Assembly: GCA_001548435.1 (NCBI GenBank)
Contig: AP017308.1
Coordinates: forward strand, 124,001 to 188,000
Source of the DNA: Leptolyngbya sp. NIES-3755
GTDB taxonomy: Bacteria; Cyanobacteriota; Cyanobacteriia; Leptolyngbyales; Leptolyngbyaceae
Length of the DNA: 64,000 nt
Direction: 5' to 3'
This document shows positions 44,034 to 52,070 of the stretch, piece after piece. Position 1 is the first letter of the stretch, and each line of letters opens with the position of its first letter. The notes under the pieces were generated by a model that was not told the origin of the DNA, searched no databases, and worked only from the letters and a program-made list of their open reading frames with translations. The position numbers and the translations under genes were made by a program.

Positions 44034-44579
44034 ATGTCTAGACGTAAGACCGCAGCCGAACTCACTCGGCAACTCGAATACGCTCGTCGGCGTGAAGCTC
44101 GCGCCGCTCAAGAACCCGCGCCTAAAACAGGTGCGCCAAACCGCCGTCCCAAAATTGCGGTGAAATATGGTTGCACTTCTGAAGCTGCAACTGAATACAC
44201 CGTACAAGCATCACAACCTGGTGTTCAGTTCTTCGGAGGTGTCGCACCGTTAGGACTTGCAGTCGCTGAAGACGATCCAACTCCGCCCGCTGGATTCAAG
44301 CCCAATCGCATTTTGGCAATGGTGGCGGATGCGTCACCAAGCTATGTTCGAGCCGAAGGTAGTGGACGCGATTACATCCGGTATGCGCGGGGTGCGCGGG
44401 GTAGTGGAACTCAATCGACTTTCAGTTCTCCGATTTCTGATACTTCTACGCCCACAATGGCAAGTGTTCGCACCAAATTTGGCACAGTTGCTAATGCAAT
44501 TCGCGCTAATTTAGGCGGTCCTTACGGTCGTGTGTGGTTTGAAGCAGAACGCCTACCGTTAGCTGAGAGTGGTCAATAA
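44034..44579 (+). CDS. Hypothetical protein, basic N-terminal arm and compact domain
   Basis: 181 residues. A strongly basic, Arg/Ala-rich arm (SRRKTAAELTRQLEYARRREAR) is followed from about residue 40 by a beta-rich, Ser/Gly-rich domain. A basic arm before a compact domain is a layout found in nucleic-acid-packaging coat proteins, but no homology is seen. TAATG coupling links it to the next gene. Confidence 0.62.
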   Translation: MSRRKTAAELTRQLEYARRREARAAQEPAPKTGAPNRRPKIAVKYGCTSEAATEYTVQASQPGVQFFGGVAPLGLAVAEDDPTPPAGFKPNRILAMVADASPSYVRAEGSGRDYIRYARGARGSGTQSTFSSPISDTSTPTMASVRTKFGTVANAIRANLGGPYGRVWFEAERLPLAESGQ

Positions 44580-44812
44580 TGCCTGAGTTAGTTCTCGCGA
44601 CTCCCGCGCTATGGTATCCAGGGCAAGATGAATCCGAGTGGCAGGCAGAATTGCAGGCGATGATGGATCGCGCTTTGGTCACGAGCGAATTTCTGAAAGG
44701 TAATGTTGCAACCGATGTATTTCTCGATTGCATTGCTGAAGAGTATGGCGACCCTTTACAAGTCGCTGAAGCTTGGGAACCGGAGTTAGAGCCATGCTTG
44801 ATCTTGCTTTAG
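44579..44812 (+). CDS. Hypothetical small acidic protein
   Basis: 77 residues, acidic (many Glu and Asp, ending EPELEPCLILL). It begins at the TAATG overlap with the preceding gene and overlaps the next by 19 bases. No family recognised; it may be a chaperone or accessory for its neighbours. Confidence 0.6.
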   Translation: MPELVLATPALWYPGQDESEWQAELQAMMDRALVTSEFLKGNVATDVFLDCIAEEYGDPLQVAEAWEPELEPCLILL

Positions 44813-45300
44813 TCGAGTCTGGATCGTTCCGACTGGTGTATCTGCGAAAGCACATTGGAAACAAGGAACTTGCCAAGATTCGCGCTCCGATGATCGAAAT
44901 GATTGAACTTCCAATCACGATCGCATCACGAGTGCTGATCGTAAGTGCAGTCCATATCGCAGCAAAGCCAAGTTGGAGAGTCGCGGGAACTCTATTTCAG
45001 GAAGTGGCGGGAGTGGGCGTTAACGCGGCAGCAACTTACGGGTTTGGTCCCGCTGGAACTGCGGTTGTCGATGTGTCCCGCCGCACGATTCTACTCAACA
45101 GCACGGAATTGCACATTTTTCCAAAGTTGGCGACTGAACATCGATATCGGTTCGAGGCAGTCCGATGGCTTCCTGATGTCACATTAGGCGTTTGGGAATA
45201 TATCGGACCCGAAACCGATACCACCGAGGAATTGTTGCAAACAGTGAAAGTCGATTTAGTTCGCGTCGAAAACAAAATCAATATCTTGATGAACTCATGA
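44794..45300 (+). CDS. Hypothetical beta-rich protein
   Basis: 168 residues from ATG 44794, chosen over an upstream GTG because it overlaps the previous gene in the cassette's usual manner. Beta-rich (for example ILLNSTELHIFPKLATEHRY) with a hydrophobic middle (GVGVNAAATYGFGPAGTAVVD) and a helical C-terminus. No family recognised. It ends with an ATGA overlap into the next gene. Confidence 0.62.
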   Translation: MLDLALVESGSFRLVYLRKHIGNKELAKIRAPMIEMIELPITIASRVLIVSAVHIAAKPSWRVAGTLFQEVAGVGVNAAATYGFGPAGTAVVDVSRRTILLNSTELHIFPKLATEHRYRFEAVRWLPDVTLGVWEYIGPETDTTEELLQTVKVDLVRVENKINILMNS

Positions 45301-45635
45301 ATTTAGCTGAATTAGGAGCAAAGCTCCCCGATCAAACGATTCAATGGCGAGGCTTTGGTAGCCCGACACTGATCGACCTTAATGCTCTAACCGGAGAGGT
45401 TATCACTCCCGAATCTGTGTTCTTAGAAAGCATTGCCAAATTGCTCGAAGGGATTTTTCAGCTTCAAGTCGATGTCAATGCGGATCGTGCTGCTGAGAAC
45501 AAACCGCCGATCGCGTTTGTCGATCGTGATGTTGAAGTGAGTGCGACCGGAAACCCCGTTTATGTCTATACAGTGCGGGTTGAGGTAAATACTCAGGGTG
45601 CATTGAACAATCTTGTAAATCCACTGGAATCATGA
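45297..45635 (+). CDS. Hypothetical protein sharing an NALTG motif with the large protein
   Basis: 112 residues from the ATGA overlap at 45297. The segment LIDLNALTGEVITPESVF resembles FVSWNALTGKAIYVPEKI in the 779-residue protein, suggesting a shared contact. The C-terminal half is strand-rich (NPVYVYTVRVEVNTQG). ATGA overlap with the next gene. Unknown function. Confidence 0.62.
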   Translation: MNLAELGAKLPDQTIQWRGFGSPTLIDLNALTGEVITPESVFLESIAKLLEGIFQLQVDVNADRAAENKPPIAFVDRDVEVSATGNPVYVYTVRVEVNTQGALNNLVNPLES

Positions 45636-46729
45636 CTTGGAACGCGATCGCCACGATTCAAGTAACGCAAGAATGGCGATTTACGCCTGTGATTGCGTCG
45701 CACTTGGGTTATTTCCGACTCAGTTTTGAAACGGCTGGAGTTCCGCTGTTTATTGCAACAGTCAACCCAACAACAGGCGACTATTTTGATCAGCGCCGTA
45801 TTGTAGCCACTCCCTACGCTCAAATTTTTGAGTTTGAGTGCCCGTCTGTGTTTGTGAATCGTGCGATCGCGCTTCGACTTCCTGCTTCTTTAACGCCGTT
45901 TGAAGTTCAGGTTGAAGTTTCAGATACTCCCGTTGCAAGTAGTAGCGGTAGCAATGGGGGAACAGTCGATTTTACTCCTGTCCTAAACAATCAAGCCCAG
46001 ATTCTACAAGCGCTTGAGTCGCTAGAAGTCGATTTAGATCCGCAAATTGTCGCTCAAATTGCTGCGATCGTAAATCGCCAACTGAATCACACAAGCCAGT
46101 TAAATCAAATTCTAGAGCAGCTTGATCAGCCGGCTATTGCTGACCCTGCGATCGTCAACGCTCTCACGACGTTACTCAACGGACAGACCGCGCAATCCTC
46201 GCAGTTTGGACAGTTCCAGTTTCGACAAACTGAACACTCTGCTCTATTGCAGCAAGTTCTATCGGGACAGACTCAAATTCTACAGTCGATTAGCTCACCC
46301 GCCGCCCCGCCGCAGTACGAGCTAATCACTACGCCGTATGTTGCAAGCCAATCGAGTGTTTATATGGGACTAGCTGCTACTTACGCCAATCTGAATGACA
46401 ACAATGGGGCAACCGGAGCGGGGACAAATTCGAGTCCAAACGAATGGATCAAAGCTGCTTTTGAAAGTCCGGTCACGGTTCGGGCGGTGCGTGTGGGCGG
46501 TGGAAACTTGCCAAACTGGGGAACTGTCGCGGGATACCTCAATGGGCGGGTACTGCAATACAGTACCGACGATGTGAACTGGCTCACCATACAAACCATT
46601 TCCAACGTGCAAGACTCTGGACCTGGACAGTTTGCTTTGTTTCCTCTAGCGCAGCCAATCACGGCGCGATTCTGGCGCATTCGATCGAGCGATTGGTTTG
46701 CACTTACTGAACTGCGATTTTTTAGTTAG
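45632..46729 (+). CDS. Discoidin (F5/8 type C) domain protein, putative spike or adhesin
   Basis: 365 residues. The N-terminal 110 residues are beta-rich; a Gln/Leu-rich helical stretch follows (about 120-225, with units such as LNQILEQLDQPA), then a discoidin-like carbohydrate-binding domain (about 230-365). The latter shows VASQSSVYMGLAATYANLND, NEWIKAAFESPVTVRAVRVGG, the VLQYSTDDVNWLTIQT strand and a final FWRIRSSDWFALTELRFF. Such domains bind cell-surface glycans. A stalk plus a lectin domain at the end of a compact cassette suggests host recognition. No signal peptide is seen. Confidence 0.82.
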   Translation: MTWNAIATIQVTQEWRFTPVIASHLGYFRLSFETAGVPLFIATVNPTTGDYFDQRRIVATPYAQIFEFECPSVFVNRAIALRLPASLTPFEVQVEVSDTPVASSSGSNGGTVDFTPVLNNQAQILQALESLEVDLDPQIVAQIAAIVNRQLNHTSQLNQILEQLDQPAIADPAIVNALTTLLNGQTAQSSQFGQFQFRQTEHSALLQQVLSGQTQILQSISSPAAPPQYELITTPYVASQSSVYMGLAATYANLNDNNGATGAGTNSSPNEWIKAAFESPVTVRAVRVGGGNLPNWGTVAGYLNGRVLQYSTDDVNWLTIQTISNVQDSGPGQFALFPLAQPITARFWRIRSSDWFALTELRFFS

Positions 46730-46731
46730 TC

Positions 46732-47184
46732 ATGAAATACCTCGCTCAAACTCAACCCGCACAGCCGATCGCACTTCCCCCAGTTCCCCAACTGATCGAG
46801 GGCGGAATCGTTGCCGCGATCGTGGTCTACATCATCAAGGAAGGAGTGGCATTTTTCAAAAGCAAAGATGCCAGCGAGGAAAGACTGACGCGCACATTGA
46901 TCGAAGATTTGCGATCGACTCGCGCCCATGAACTACGACAGCAAAGCGAAGTGTTAGGGCAAATGAAGCAGAGCTACGACAAAATCGCCACGGCGATCGA
47001 ACGAATGAGCGTAGCGACTTCGGAAATCAACACAGCATTGCAAATCAGCAAGCGGACTGAAACTGAGATTTTTCACGCGCTTAGACAAAATCATCAGGCT
47101 CTACTCTTGCTGAATGAAAAACTCGATCGACTGCTCACCACACCCGGACACAGTAATGGAAAACATCTCACATCTCGATCCTGA
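46732..47184 (+). CDS. Membrane-anchored coiled-coil protein
   Basis: 150 residues. One N-terminal membrane helix (about 27-40, GGIVAAIVVYIIKEGVAFF) and then a long coiled coil (about 45-140) with repeated heptads such as VLGQMKQSYDKIATAIERM. It begins 2 bases after the discoidin-protein stop, so it is coupled to it. A membrane-tethered trimer or dimer is likely. Function unknown. Confidence 0.65.
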   Translation: MKYLAQTQPAQPIALPPVPQLIEGGIVAAIVVYIIKEGVAFFKSKDASEERLTRTLIEDLRSTRAHELRQQSEVLGQMKQSYDKIATAIERMSVATSEINTALQISKRTETEIFHALRQNHQALLLLNEKLDRLLTTPGHSNGKHLTSRS

Positions 47185-47338
47185 GAACGTTCGCAAGATT
47201 AAAAATCACGTCTATTGCTTACTAGCTGGACTGGATGCAATGGAATCTCACCCGATCAACTTGCTAGAGCAAGCGACGGGGTTAGAGCAATTAGCGCAGG
47301 AATTACGGGCGATCTCCGCTGGAAGAATTGCTGCATGA
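47156..47338 (+). CDS. Hypothetical small helical protein
   Basis: 60 residues from ATG 47156, overlapping the end of the previous gene. Helical, Leu-rich (LLEQATGLEQLAQELRAISAG). ATGA overlap with the next gene. Unknown function. Confidence 0.55.
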   Translation: MENISHLDPENVRKIKNHVYCLLAGLDAMESHPINLLEQATGLEQLAQELRAISAGRIAA

Positions 47339-47442
47339 ACAGTCAGTGCTCATTTTTGGTCGTGGTTGGAAGTGCGATCGCGGTTGGTTTCGCGATCGCA
47401 CTTTTCCTCACGATCGTACTCTTGTTGTCGATCGCCCTATAA
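47335..47442 (+). CDS. 35-residue membrane peptide, last gene of the cassette
   Basis: 35 residues starting at an ATGA overlap. Almost wholly hydrophobic after the first six residues (FLVVVGSAIAVGFAIALFL), one membrane helix, no charged tail. It could be a lysis peptide, a minor coat protein or a membrane anchor. Its small size makes the call uncertain, but the overlap with the upstream gene supports it. Confidence 0.5.
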   Translation: MNSQCSFLVVVGSAIAVGFAIALFLTIVLLLSIAL

Positions 47443-47536
47443 AAAATCACAAAGTACCTCTGTTCTCAATTGCTACGTGCCAATAGAGACAGAGTTTGGA
47501 AATTTTTGACTACGGGATTTCACTGCTACTTTGTGT

Positions 47537-47609
47537 ATTCGAATTCCCTTGGGGGTATTAGCTGAAATTGAAGCAGGGTAGGACTTTTGGGTTCTACCCT
47601 GTTTTTTCA
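47537..47609 (+). repeat. Right attachment repeat (attR)
   Basis: Copy of 31,723-31,795 with one mismatch, including 21 bases of the tRNA-Glu 3' end and the tRNA terminator hairpin. A 9-bp inverted pair, CACAAAGTA (47448) and TACTTTGTG (47527), flanks the end of the element on its inner side. Confidence 0.9.
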
Positions 47610-48126
47610 ACTTTTGTCCGAATCTTTCGGTAGCGGTGGAACTTGGTGATTTTCTAGACTGCGATCGTAAGCACTCTGAAGAACGGTTCTGTCAATCCAG
47701 CGGTGATAGATGCGCTCGTGAACGATGTACGAGTGCCCCATCATTCGAGCGGCAAGCTTGTAATCCAAGCCATATTCGAGCGAGCGAATTGCCCAACGAT
47801 GTCGTAACAACATCGGATTGAAGGGCACGTTAGCATCTCGAAAATAGTGGTTTACAGAGCGCCCAATTGCTTCATTCGGTCGGTTGAGGTCGATCGAGGG
47901 AAGCTGGACATGTTCCAGATGGAAGGCTTCAAACCATTCGGGATGATATGCCCAAACTTGGCGTTTTCCGGTTTTGGTGTTTCGTTGCACCTGCACGATG
48001 CGATCGCACTGTTTGAGGGCATCGAAATCGAGTCGGAATGCCTCGTGTGGACGCAAACCGTAAGTGGCGAGAATGCCCATGACCCATTTCCAGCCGGGAT
48101 TCGTGAGCCGCGTCCATTCCGAGACG
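47607..48126 (-). pseudogene. Second integrase copy, N-terminus missing
   Basis: Nearly identical at the protein level to int residues 104-275 (from VSEWTRLTNPGWKW to the C-terminus). It keeps the catalytic Arg, Lys, His/Arg and Tyr but lacks the N-terminal core-binding domain. An ATG at 48080 opens a 157-residue frame. The DNA differs from int by scattered silent changes, so it comes from a related but distinct element. It directly follows attR, in the place a tandem or older element would have its int. Confidence 0.85.
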
Positions 48127-48207
48127 ATCGCTTCATTCGGTTGATCGACGGAAGTTGCAGACGGTCTAGATAGAAGGCATTAAACCATTCGGGGTGATAC
48201 TTAAACC
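48127..48207 (-). pseudogene. Third integrase fragment fused to the second
   Basis: About 80 bases encode a YHPEWFNAFYLDRLQLPS segment corresponding to int residues 164-185, so they repeat the region at about 47868-47955. The join to copy 2 runs through a shared GCGATCG sequence, with a small deletion that breaks the frame. It shows recombination between integrase genes of successive elements. Confidence 0.75.
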
Positions 48208-48336
48208 AAATTTATGCCAATTTTCCTAGATTTTTCTTGTTTTCAGTAAAGACAAACTATGAAACGCAGCAGACAGGGAATCTAGGAAGGATTCCTACAA
48301 GTCCAGCAGGATAGAAGCTTTAGGGATTTTAGAAGA

Positions 48337-48408
48337 AGCCCGTGACGAGGATTGAACTCGTGACCTCACCCTTACCAAGGGTGTGCTCTACCACTGAGCC
48401 ACACGGGC
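48337..48408 (-). tRNA. tRNA-Thr (anticodon GGU)
   Basis: Minus strand: acceptor GCCCGTG/CACGGGC, anticodon stem ACCCT/GGGTG-type arm around TTGGTAA (anticodon GGT), T loop GTTCAATC. CCA is not encoded. It is 10 bases upstream of nothing but its partner tRNA-Tyr, with which it forms a leftward pair. Confidence 0.94.
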
Positions 48409-48418
48409 AGGATGTGAA

Positions 48419-48500
48419 TGGGCCGAGCTGGATTTGAACCAGCGTAGGCGTAGCCAGCGGATTTACAGTCCGCCCCCATTAACCACTCGGGCATCGACCC
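48419..48500 (-). tRNA. tRNA-Tyr (anticodon GUA)
   Basis: Minus strand: acceptor GGGTCGA/TCGGCCC (one G-U pair), anticodon stem CGGA/TCCG around CTGTAAA (anticodon GTA), long class II variable arm, T loop GTTCAAATC. 82 bases, usual for Tyr. CCA is not encoded. Confidence 0.95.
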
Positions 48501-48557
48501 TTGCCATTCACAGGTATTTATCATAGCACAGGATTGTGGCACAAACAGTCTAAAAAA

Positions 48558-50108
48558 TTAGGATTTTTTGGACGCGGTGAGGGTTGGAATCAAAAACTGT
48601 GTCAGCGTGTGAGCATCAACGCCAAGCTCTGTGCGAGTTTGAGCCGCTAAAATTCCTGCTTGTGAATGCCACCAAGCCGTAGTTTGAGTCAAATCAAGGA
48701 GCGAAATTTGGCTTTGAACTGCAAGATTCTGAGCTAAAAGTCCTCCCATCAGTCCGGTAAGGACATCTCCACTCCCACCACGAGCGAGAGCGGGTGTACT
48801 TTCTGGGTTGATTCGGACTTGTCCTTCAGGAGAAGCGATCGCAATTCTCGCTCCTTTCAATAAGACGATCGCACCCGTCGATTTCGCGGCTTCTCTTACC
48901 GCAGTTGCCCGACACCCAACCTCTAAGTCTGGAAATAATCGCTTAAATTCTCCTAGATGCGGAGTCAGGATCGTTGCATCTTGGCGCTTTTGTAACGTGG
49001 GAATCGTTCCGAATTGCGCTAAAGCATTGAGTCCATCGGCATCTAGAACGATCGGGCGATCGCTTTCCAAAACTTGCTGAACAATTGAAGTGGCATCTAA
49101 GGTCAAACCGGGACCACAAGCGATCGCATTAAATGAACTCAAATCAAGGTCTGGCAGTTTCGCGATCGCGCCCGATTCTGTTTCAGGACACCCGATAATT
49201 AGCGCTTCAGGCAGATGAGAAGACAGCATCGGTTTGAGCGATTCAGGAACCGCGATCGATAACATGCCAACCCCGCTCGATCGTCCTCCTAATCCGGTGA
49301 GGAGTGCGCCCCCTGCATACCGACGCGATCCGCAAATTAGAAGTAAATGTCCCATTTTGTACTTATGCGTTGAGGCGGGACGCTTGAGGGGTAGAGCGGA
49401 CATTGCCCAGTCTGAAGTCACTCGCTGAATTTGAGGAGAATCGCCCAGAATCGCGGCAATATCAGCCAAGGGAATATCAAAATCAATCAGTTCTGCCTGT
49501 CCGACAAATTCTAGGGCTTCGTCTTGCAGTAAGCCGAGTTTCCATAAACCAAGACATAGAGTATGAGTGGCTCTAATGGCAGTTCCGAGCGATCGACCTG
49601 TATCGGTGTGGAGTCCAGACGGTAAATCGATACTGGCAATTGGCAAATTCCATTCGTTGATTCGGTTGATTACGGAAAAAATTGGCTCCTCGATCGCTCG
49701 TGTCAATCCAAATCCAAACAAGCCGTCGATCAGAAAATTGGACGATCGCAAACTCTCAATGTCTGATTCACAAGGAATTCCCAGGCTTTTCGCATACTGT
49801 AAATGGCTATCTGTTAACGCTTTGAATCGAGAAAAGGGACAGCCCAATCGCACTTCATAACCCCGAAAATGCAGTTCTCGTGCCACCACTAAGGCATCTC
49901 CGCCGTTGTGTCCAGAGCCGGCGAGAATTCCAACTTTACAGGGCGGAAAAAGATTAGAAATACGATCGCTTAATCGTCCCGCAACTTTTTCCATCAATGC
50001 CGCAACCGGCATTCCCGCATCGAAAAGACGCTGTTCAATCGATCGCATTTGATCTGCCGTTACGATCGTACGGTGAATTTGCTCTAACCTGAACGCTGAA
50101 GAACGCAC
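48558..50108 (-). CDS. nnr: Bifunctional NAD(P)HX repair enzyme (epimerase + dehydratase)
   Basis: 516 residues from a GTG. The N-terminal epimerase (NnrE, about residues 15-220) shows GILAGSGHNGGDALVVAREL; the C-terminal dehydratase (NnrD, about 230-510) shows the ribokinase-like NAIACGPGL, VLDADGLNAL and ARGGSGDVLTGL motifs. It repairs hydrated NADH and NADPH using ATP or ADP. An alternative start is the ATG at 50048 (MRSIEQR). Confidence 0.95.
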   Translation of the reverse strand: MRSSAFRLEQIHRTIVTADQMRSIEQRLFDAGMPVAALMEKVAGRLSDRISNLFPPCKVGILAGSGHNGGDALVVARELHFRGYEVRLGCPFSRFKALTDSHLQYAKSLGIPCESDIESLRSSNFLIDGLFGFGLTRAIEEPIFSVINRINEWNLPIASIDLPSGLHTDTGRSLGTAIRATHTLCLGLWKLGLLQDEALEFVGQAELIDFDIPLADIAAILGDSPQIQRVTSDWAMSALPLKRPASTHKYKMGHLLLICGSRRYAGGALLTGLGGRSSGVGMLSIAVPESLKPMLSSHLPEALIIGCPETESGAIAKLPDLDLSSFNAIACGPGLTLDATSIVQQVLESDRPIVLDADGLNALAQFGTIPTLQKRQDATILTPHLGEFKRLFPDLEVGCRATAVREAAKSTGAIVLLKGARIAIASPEGQVRINPESTPALARGGSGDVLTGLMGGLLAQNLAVQSQISLLDLTQTTAWWHSQAGILAAQTRTELGVDAHTLTQFLIPTLTASKKS

Positions 50109-50157
50109 AACACAATTCCAATCACAGCACTTTCAGGCTACCAAGCAAATTCAAACC

Positions 50158-50481
50158 TTACGACCTCTTTGGCTCCATCAAACGGAGAAACATCAACGTC
50201 GCCACAAAAAAGAAGGGCACAAAAAACCAGTCGGGCGAATTACGATACACCCAAATCATGAGAACCAGCCAACAAATTAGGCTGACCAGAGCGAGAAGAT
50301 CACGCATCGCGTACCTCGGTGATTTCCAGGGAATTTCTATATTCTTCAGCAGTTTTACCGAACTCTCAGTCAAAGTTGCTGCTAAATCGATTAATTCTTC
50401 GTGAAGATTGCCGTCTGCCTCACACCGCGACTCAGGAACCCAGCCCAGACTAGATTTATCCGACTCCGCAAACTTACGCAT
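50158..50481 (-). CDS. Small two-helix membrane protein
   Basis: 107 residues. An acidic cytosolic N-terminus of about 60 residues precedes two adjacent membrane helices (about 65-82 [18 protein letters not shown] and 88-104). It is divergent from tldD. No family recognised. Confidence 0.6.
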   Translation of the reverse strand: MRKFAESDKSSLGWVPESRCEADGNLHEELIDLAATLTESSVKLLKNIEIPWKSPRYAMRDLLALVSLICWLVLMIWVYRNSPDWFFVPFFFVATLMFLRLMEPKRS

Positions 50482-50587
50482 CACACTTAAGAAAGACGCT
50501 GTGAATACGGACTGTCTCCAAACACATGTGCCCCGGAAGCGGAATGACTTCGCTAAAATAAATGAAAACCAGCGCGAGGCTTGCTTG

Positions 50588-52060
50588 ATGCAATCACCGA
50601 CCCTTTTGATTTCTAAAGAGCTACCCAGCTTGAAGTATTCCTACACCCCAGACCGATTTGACGAAACGTGGGAAGCTCCACTCTCCATCCTGCTTGGACT
50701 GGGACGAGCGGCTGGAGCAGATTTTATTGAATTTTTCTTAGAGCGCGTTAATTACATTAGCTGCATGGCGGAAGATGACGCGATCACCAGTATTTCACCC
50801 CGCTTGGCAACAGGCGCAGGAGTGCGAGTGTTTCGCGGCAAGGCGGATTGTTACGTTTCGACGAATGATCTGTCGTTCAATGGACTGAAAGCCGCACTGG
50901 AAAAAGGTTTGTCGATTATGGGCTTGCATTTACCTGCTCCCAATTCGTTCATTCCTGAAATTCATCTCGAATTGTTGCGCGACTATGCGACCAAGAAGGG
51001 CAAAGAAGCGTGGCTGGGTCAGTCGAGTTCGATGCGGGAAATGGGCGATGTGTTGCTGTTGGCAAATGGATCGCTTTCTCAGAAGGCAACTCACGTTCAA
51101 TCGCGTCGAGCCGTTTATTTCCGGGATTGGCAAGAAGTTTTAGTGGCTGCAAGTGATGGCACATTTGCGCGAGATATTCGGTTAACTCAGTCGGTGGGTT
51201 ATAGCTTGCTGTGTGCAGATGGAACGAACCGATCGTCCATTAATAAGCGCGTCGGCAGTACAAGTGAACCGGACTTTCTCAGAACTTGGAACTACGCCAA
51301 CGATGCGGAAGAAGTAGCAGAATCGGCAGCAAAAATGCTGTATGCGGATTATGTCGAGTCGGGTAATTATCCAGTTGTCATGGCAAACGAATTCGGCGGT
51401 GTGATTTTCCACGAAGCATGTGGACACTTGCTCGAAACGACTCAAATCGAACGTAAGACGACTCCATTCGCTGAGAAGAAAGGGGAGAAAATTGCTCACG
51501 AAAATCTCACGGCTTGGGATGAAGGCATTACGAGGGATGCGTTTGGCACGATCGATATGGACGATGAAGGAATGCCCGCTCAACGCACGTTGTTGATCGA
51601 AAATGGCATTCTGAAGAACTTTATTAGCGATCGTGCGGGTTCGATGCGAACGGGACAGCCAAGAACTGGAAGTGGTCGTCGTCAAGGATATACGTTCGCT
51701 GCTGCAAGTCGGATGCGGAATACCTATATTGCTCCGGGTGAGTATGAGATTGATGACTTGTTTGCGTCGATCGAGAAAGGAATCTACTGCAAGAAAATGG
51801 GCGGCGGTAGCGTTGGACCCACCGGACAGTTTAACTTTGCAGTCGATGAAGCGTACTTGATCGAGAACGGTAAAGTCACCAAGCCGCTCAAAGGTGCAAC
51901 TCTAATCGGAGAAGCCACCGAGATTATGGACAAGATTTCGATGTGTTCTAAAGATTTGGGATTGGCAGCGGGATTCTGTGGATCAGTCAGCGGTAGCGTT
52001 TATGTCACGGTCGGACAGCCGCATCTGAAAGTAGATTCGATCACGGTCGGTGGACGCTAA
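50588..52060 (+). CDS. tldD: Metalloprotease TldD
   Basis: 490 residues from ATG 50588 (GAGG 9 bases upstream; the frame is open for 60 codons further up, but that region overlaps the divergent gene). The metal-binding HEACGH (H-E-x3-H) lies about residue 277, and the conserved GSGRRQGY and Gly-rich C-terminus ([14 protein letters not shown]) follow. TldD works as a heterodimer with TldE to degrade unfolded peptides or mature peptides such as microcins. The partner gene begins 10 bases after its stop. Confidence 0.96.
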   Translation: MQSPTLLISKELPSLKYSYTPDRFDETWEAPLSILLGLGRAAGADFIEFFLERVNYISCMAEDDAITSISPRLATGAGVRVFRGKADCYVSTNDLSFNGLKAALEKGLSIMGLHLPAPNSFIPEIHLELLRDYATKKGKEAWLGQSSSMREMGDVLLLANGSLSQKATHVQSRRAVYFRDWQEVLVAASDGTFARDIRLTQSVGYSLLCADGTNRSSINKRVGSTSEPDFLRTWNYANDAEEVAESAAKMLYADYVESGNYPVVMANEFGGVIFHEACGHLLETTQIERKTTPFAEKKGEKIAHENLTAWDEGITRDAFGTIDMDDEGMPAQRTLLIENGILKNFISDRAGSMRTGQPRTGSGRRQGYTFAAASRMRNTYIAPGEYEIDDLFASIEKGIYCKKMGGGSVGPTGQFNFAVDEAYLIENGKVTKPLKGATLIGEATEIMDKISMCSKDLGLAAGFCGSVSGSVYVTVGQPHLKVDSITVGGR

Positions 52061-52070
52061 GGAGAAACAA

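Larger units (their letters stand above)
31723..47536. mobile_element. Integrative element in tRNA-Glu, virus- or satellite-like, about 15.8 kb
   Basis: Bounded by 73-bp direct repeats (one mismatch) beginning inside the tRNA-Glu 3' end. It contains a tyrosine integrase next to the left end, a primase-helicase, four small leftward genes, a divergent control region with a Cro-like regulator, an iteron-like array, a set of small membrane proteins and a compact rightward cassette with a discoidin-type protein. There is no recognisable terminase, portal, capsid, tail, Zot-type ATPase, relaxase or coupling protein. Integration and replication are therefore self-encoded, but the mode of spread is not evident from known families. 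Confidence 0.88.

Noticed and set aside
38087-47442. Classical filamentous phage (inovirus) because of many small membrane proteins
   Set aside because: No Zot/pI-type ATPase with Walker motif and membrane helix seen in the rightward genes. It remains possible if that protein is strongly diverged.
31671-47609. Tailed prophage
   Set aside because: No terminase, portal, capsid, tape measure or tail gene recognisable; the 779-residue protein is Gly/Thr-rich, not a typical tape measure.
31671-47609. Conjugative element
   Set aside because: No relaxase, coupling ATPase or type IV secretion gene found.
48081-48336. Additional gene between the integrase fragments and tRNA-Thr
   Set aside because: Only broken integrase sequence and about 130 bases without an open frame or RNA structure.
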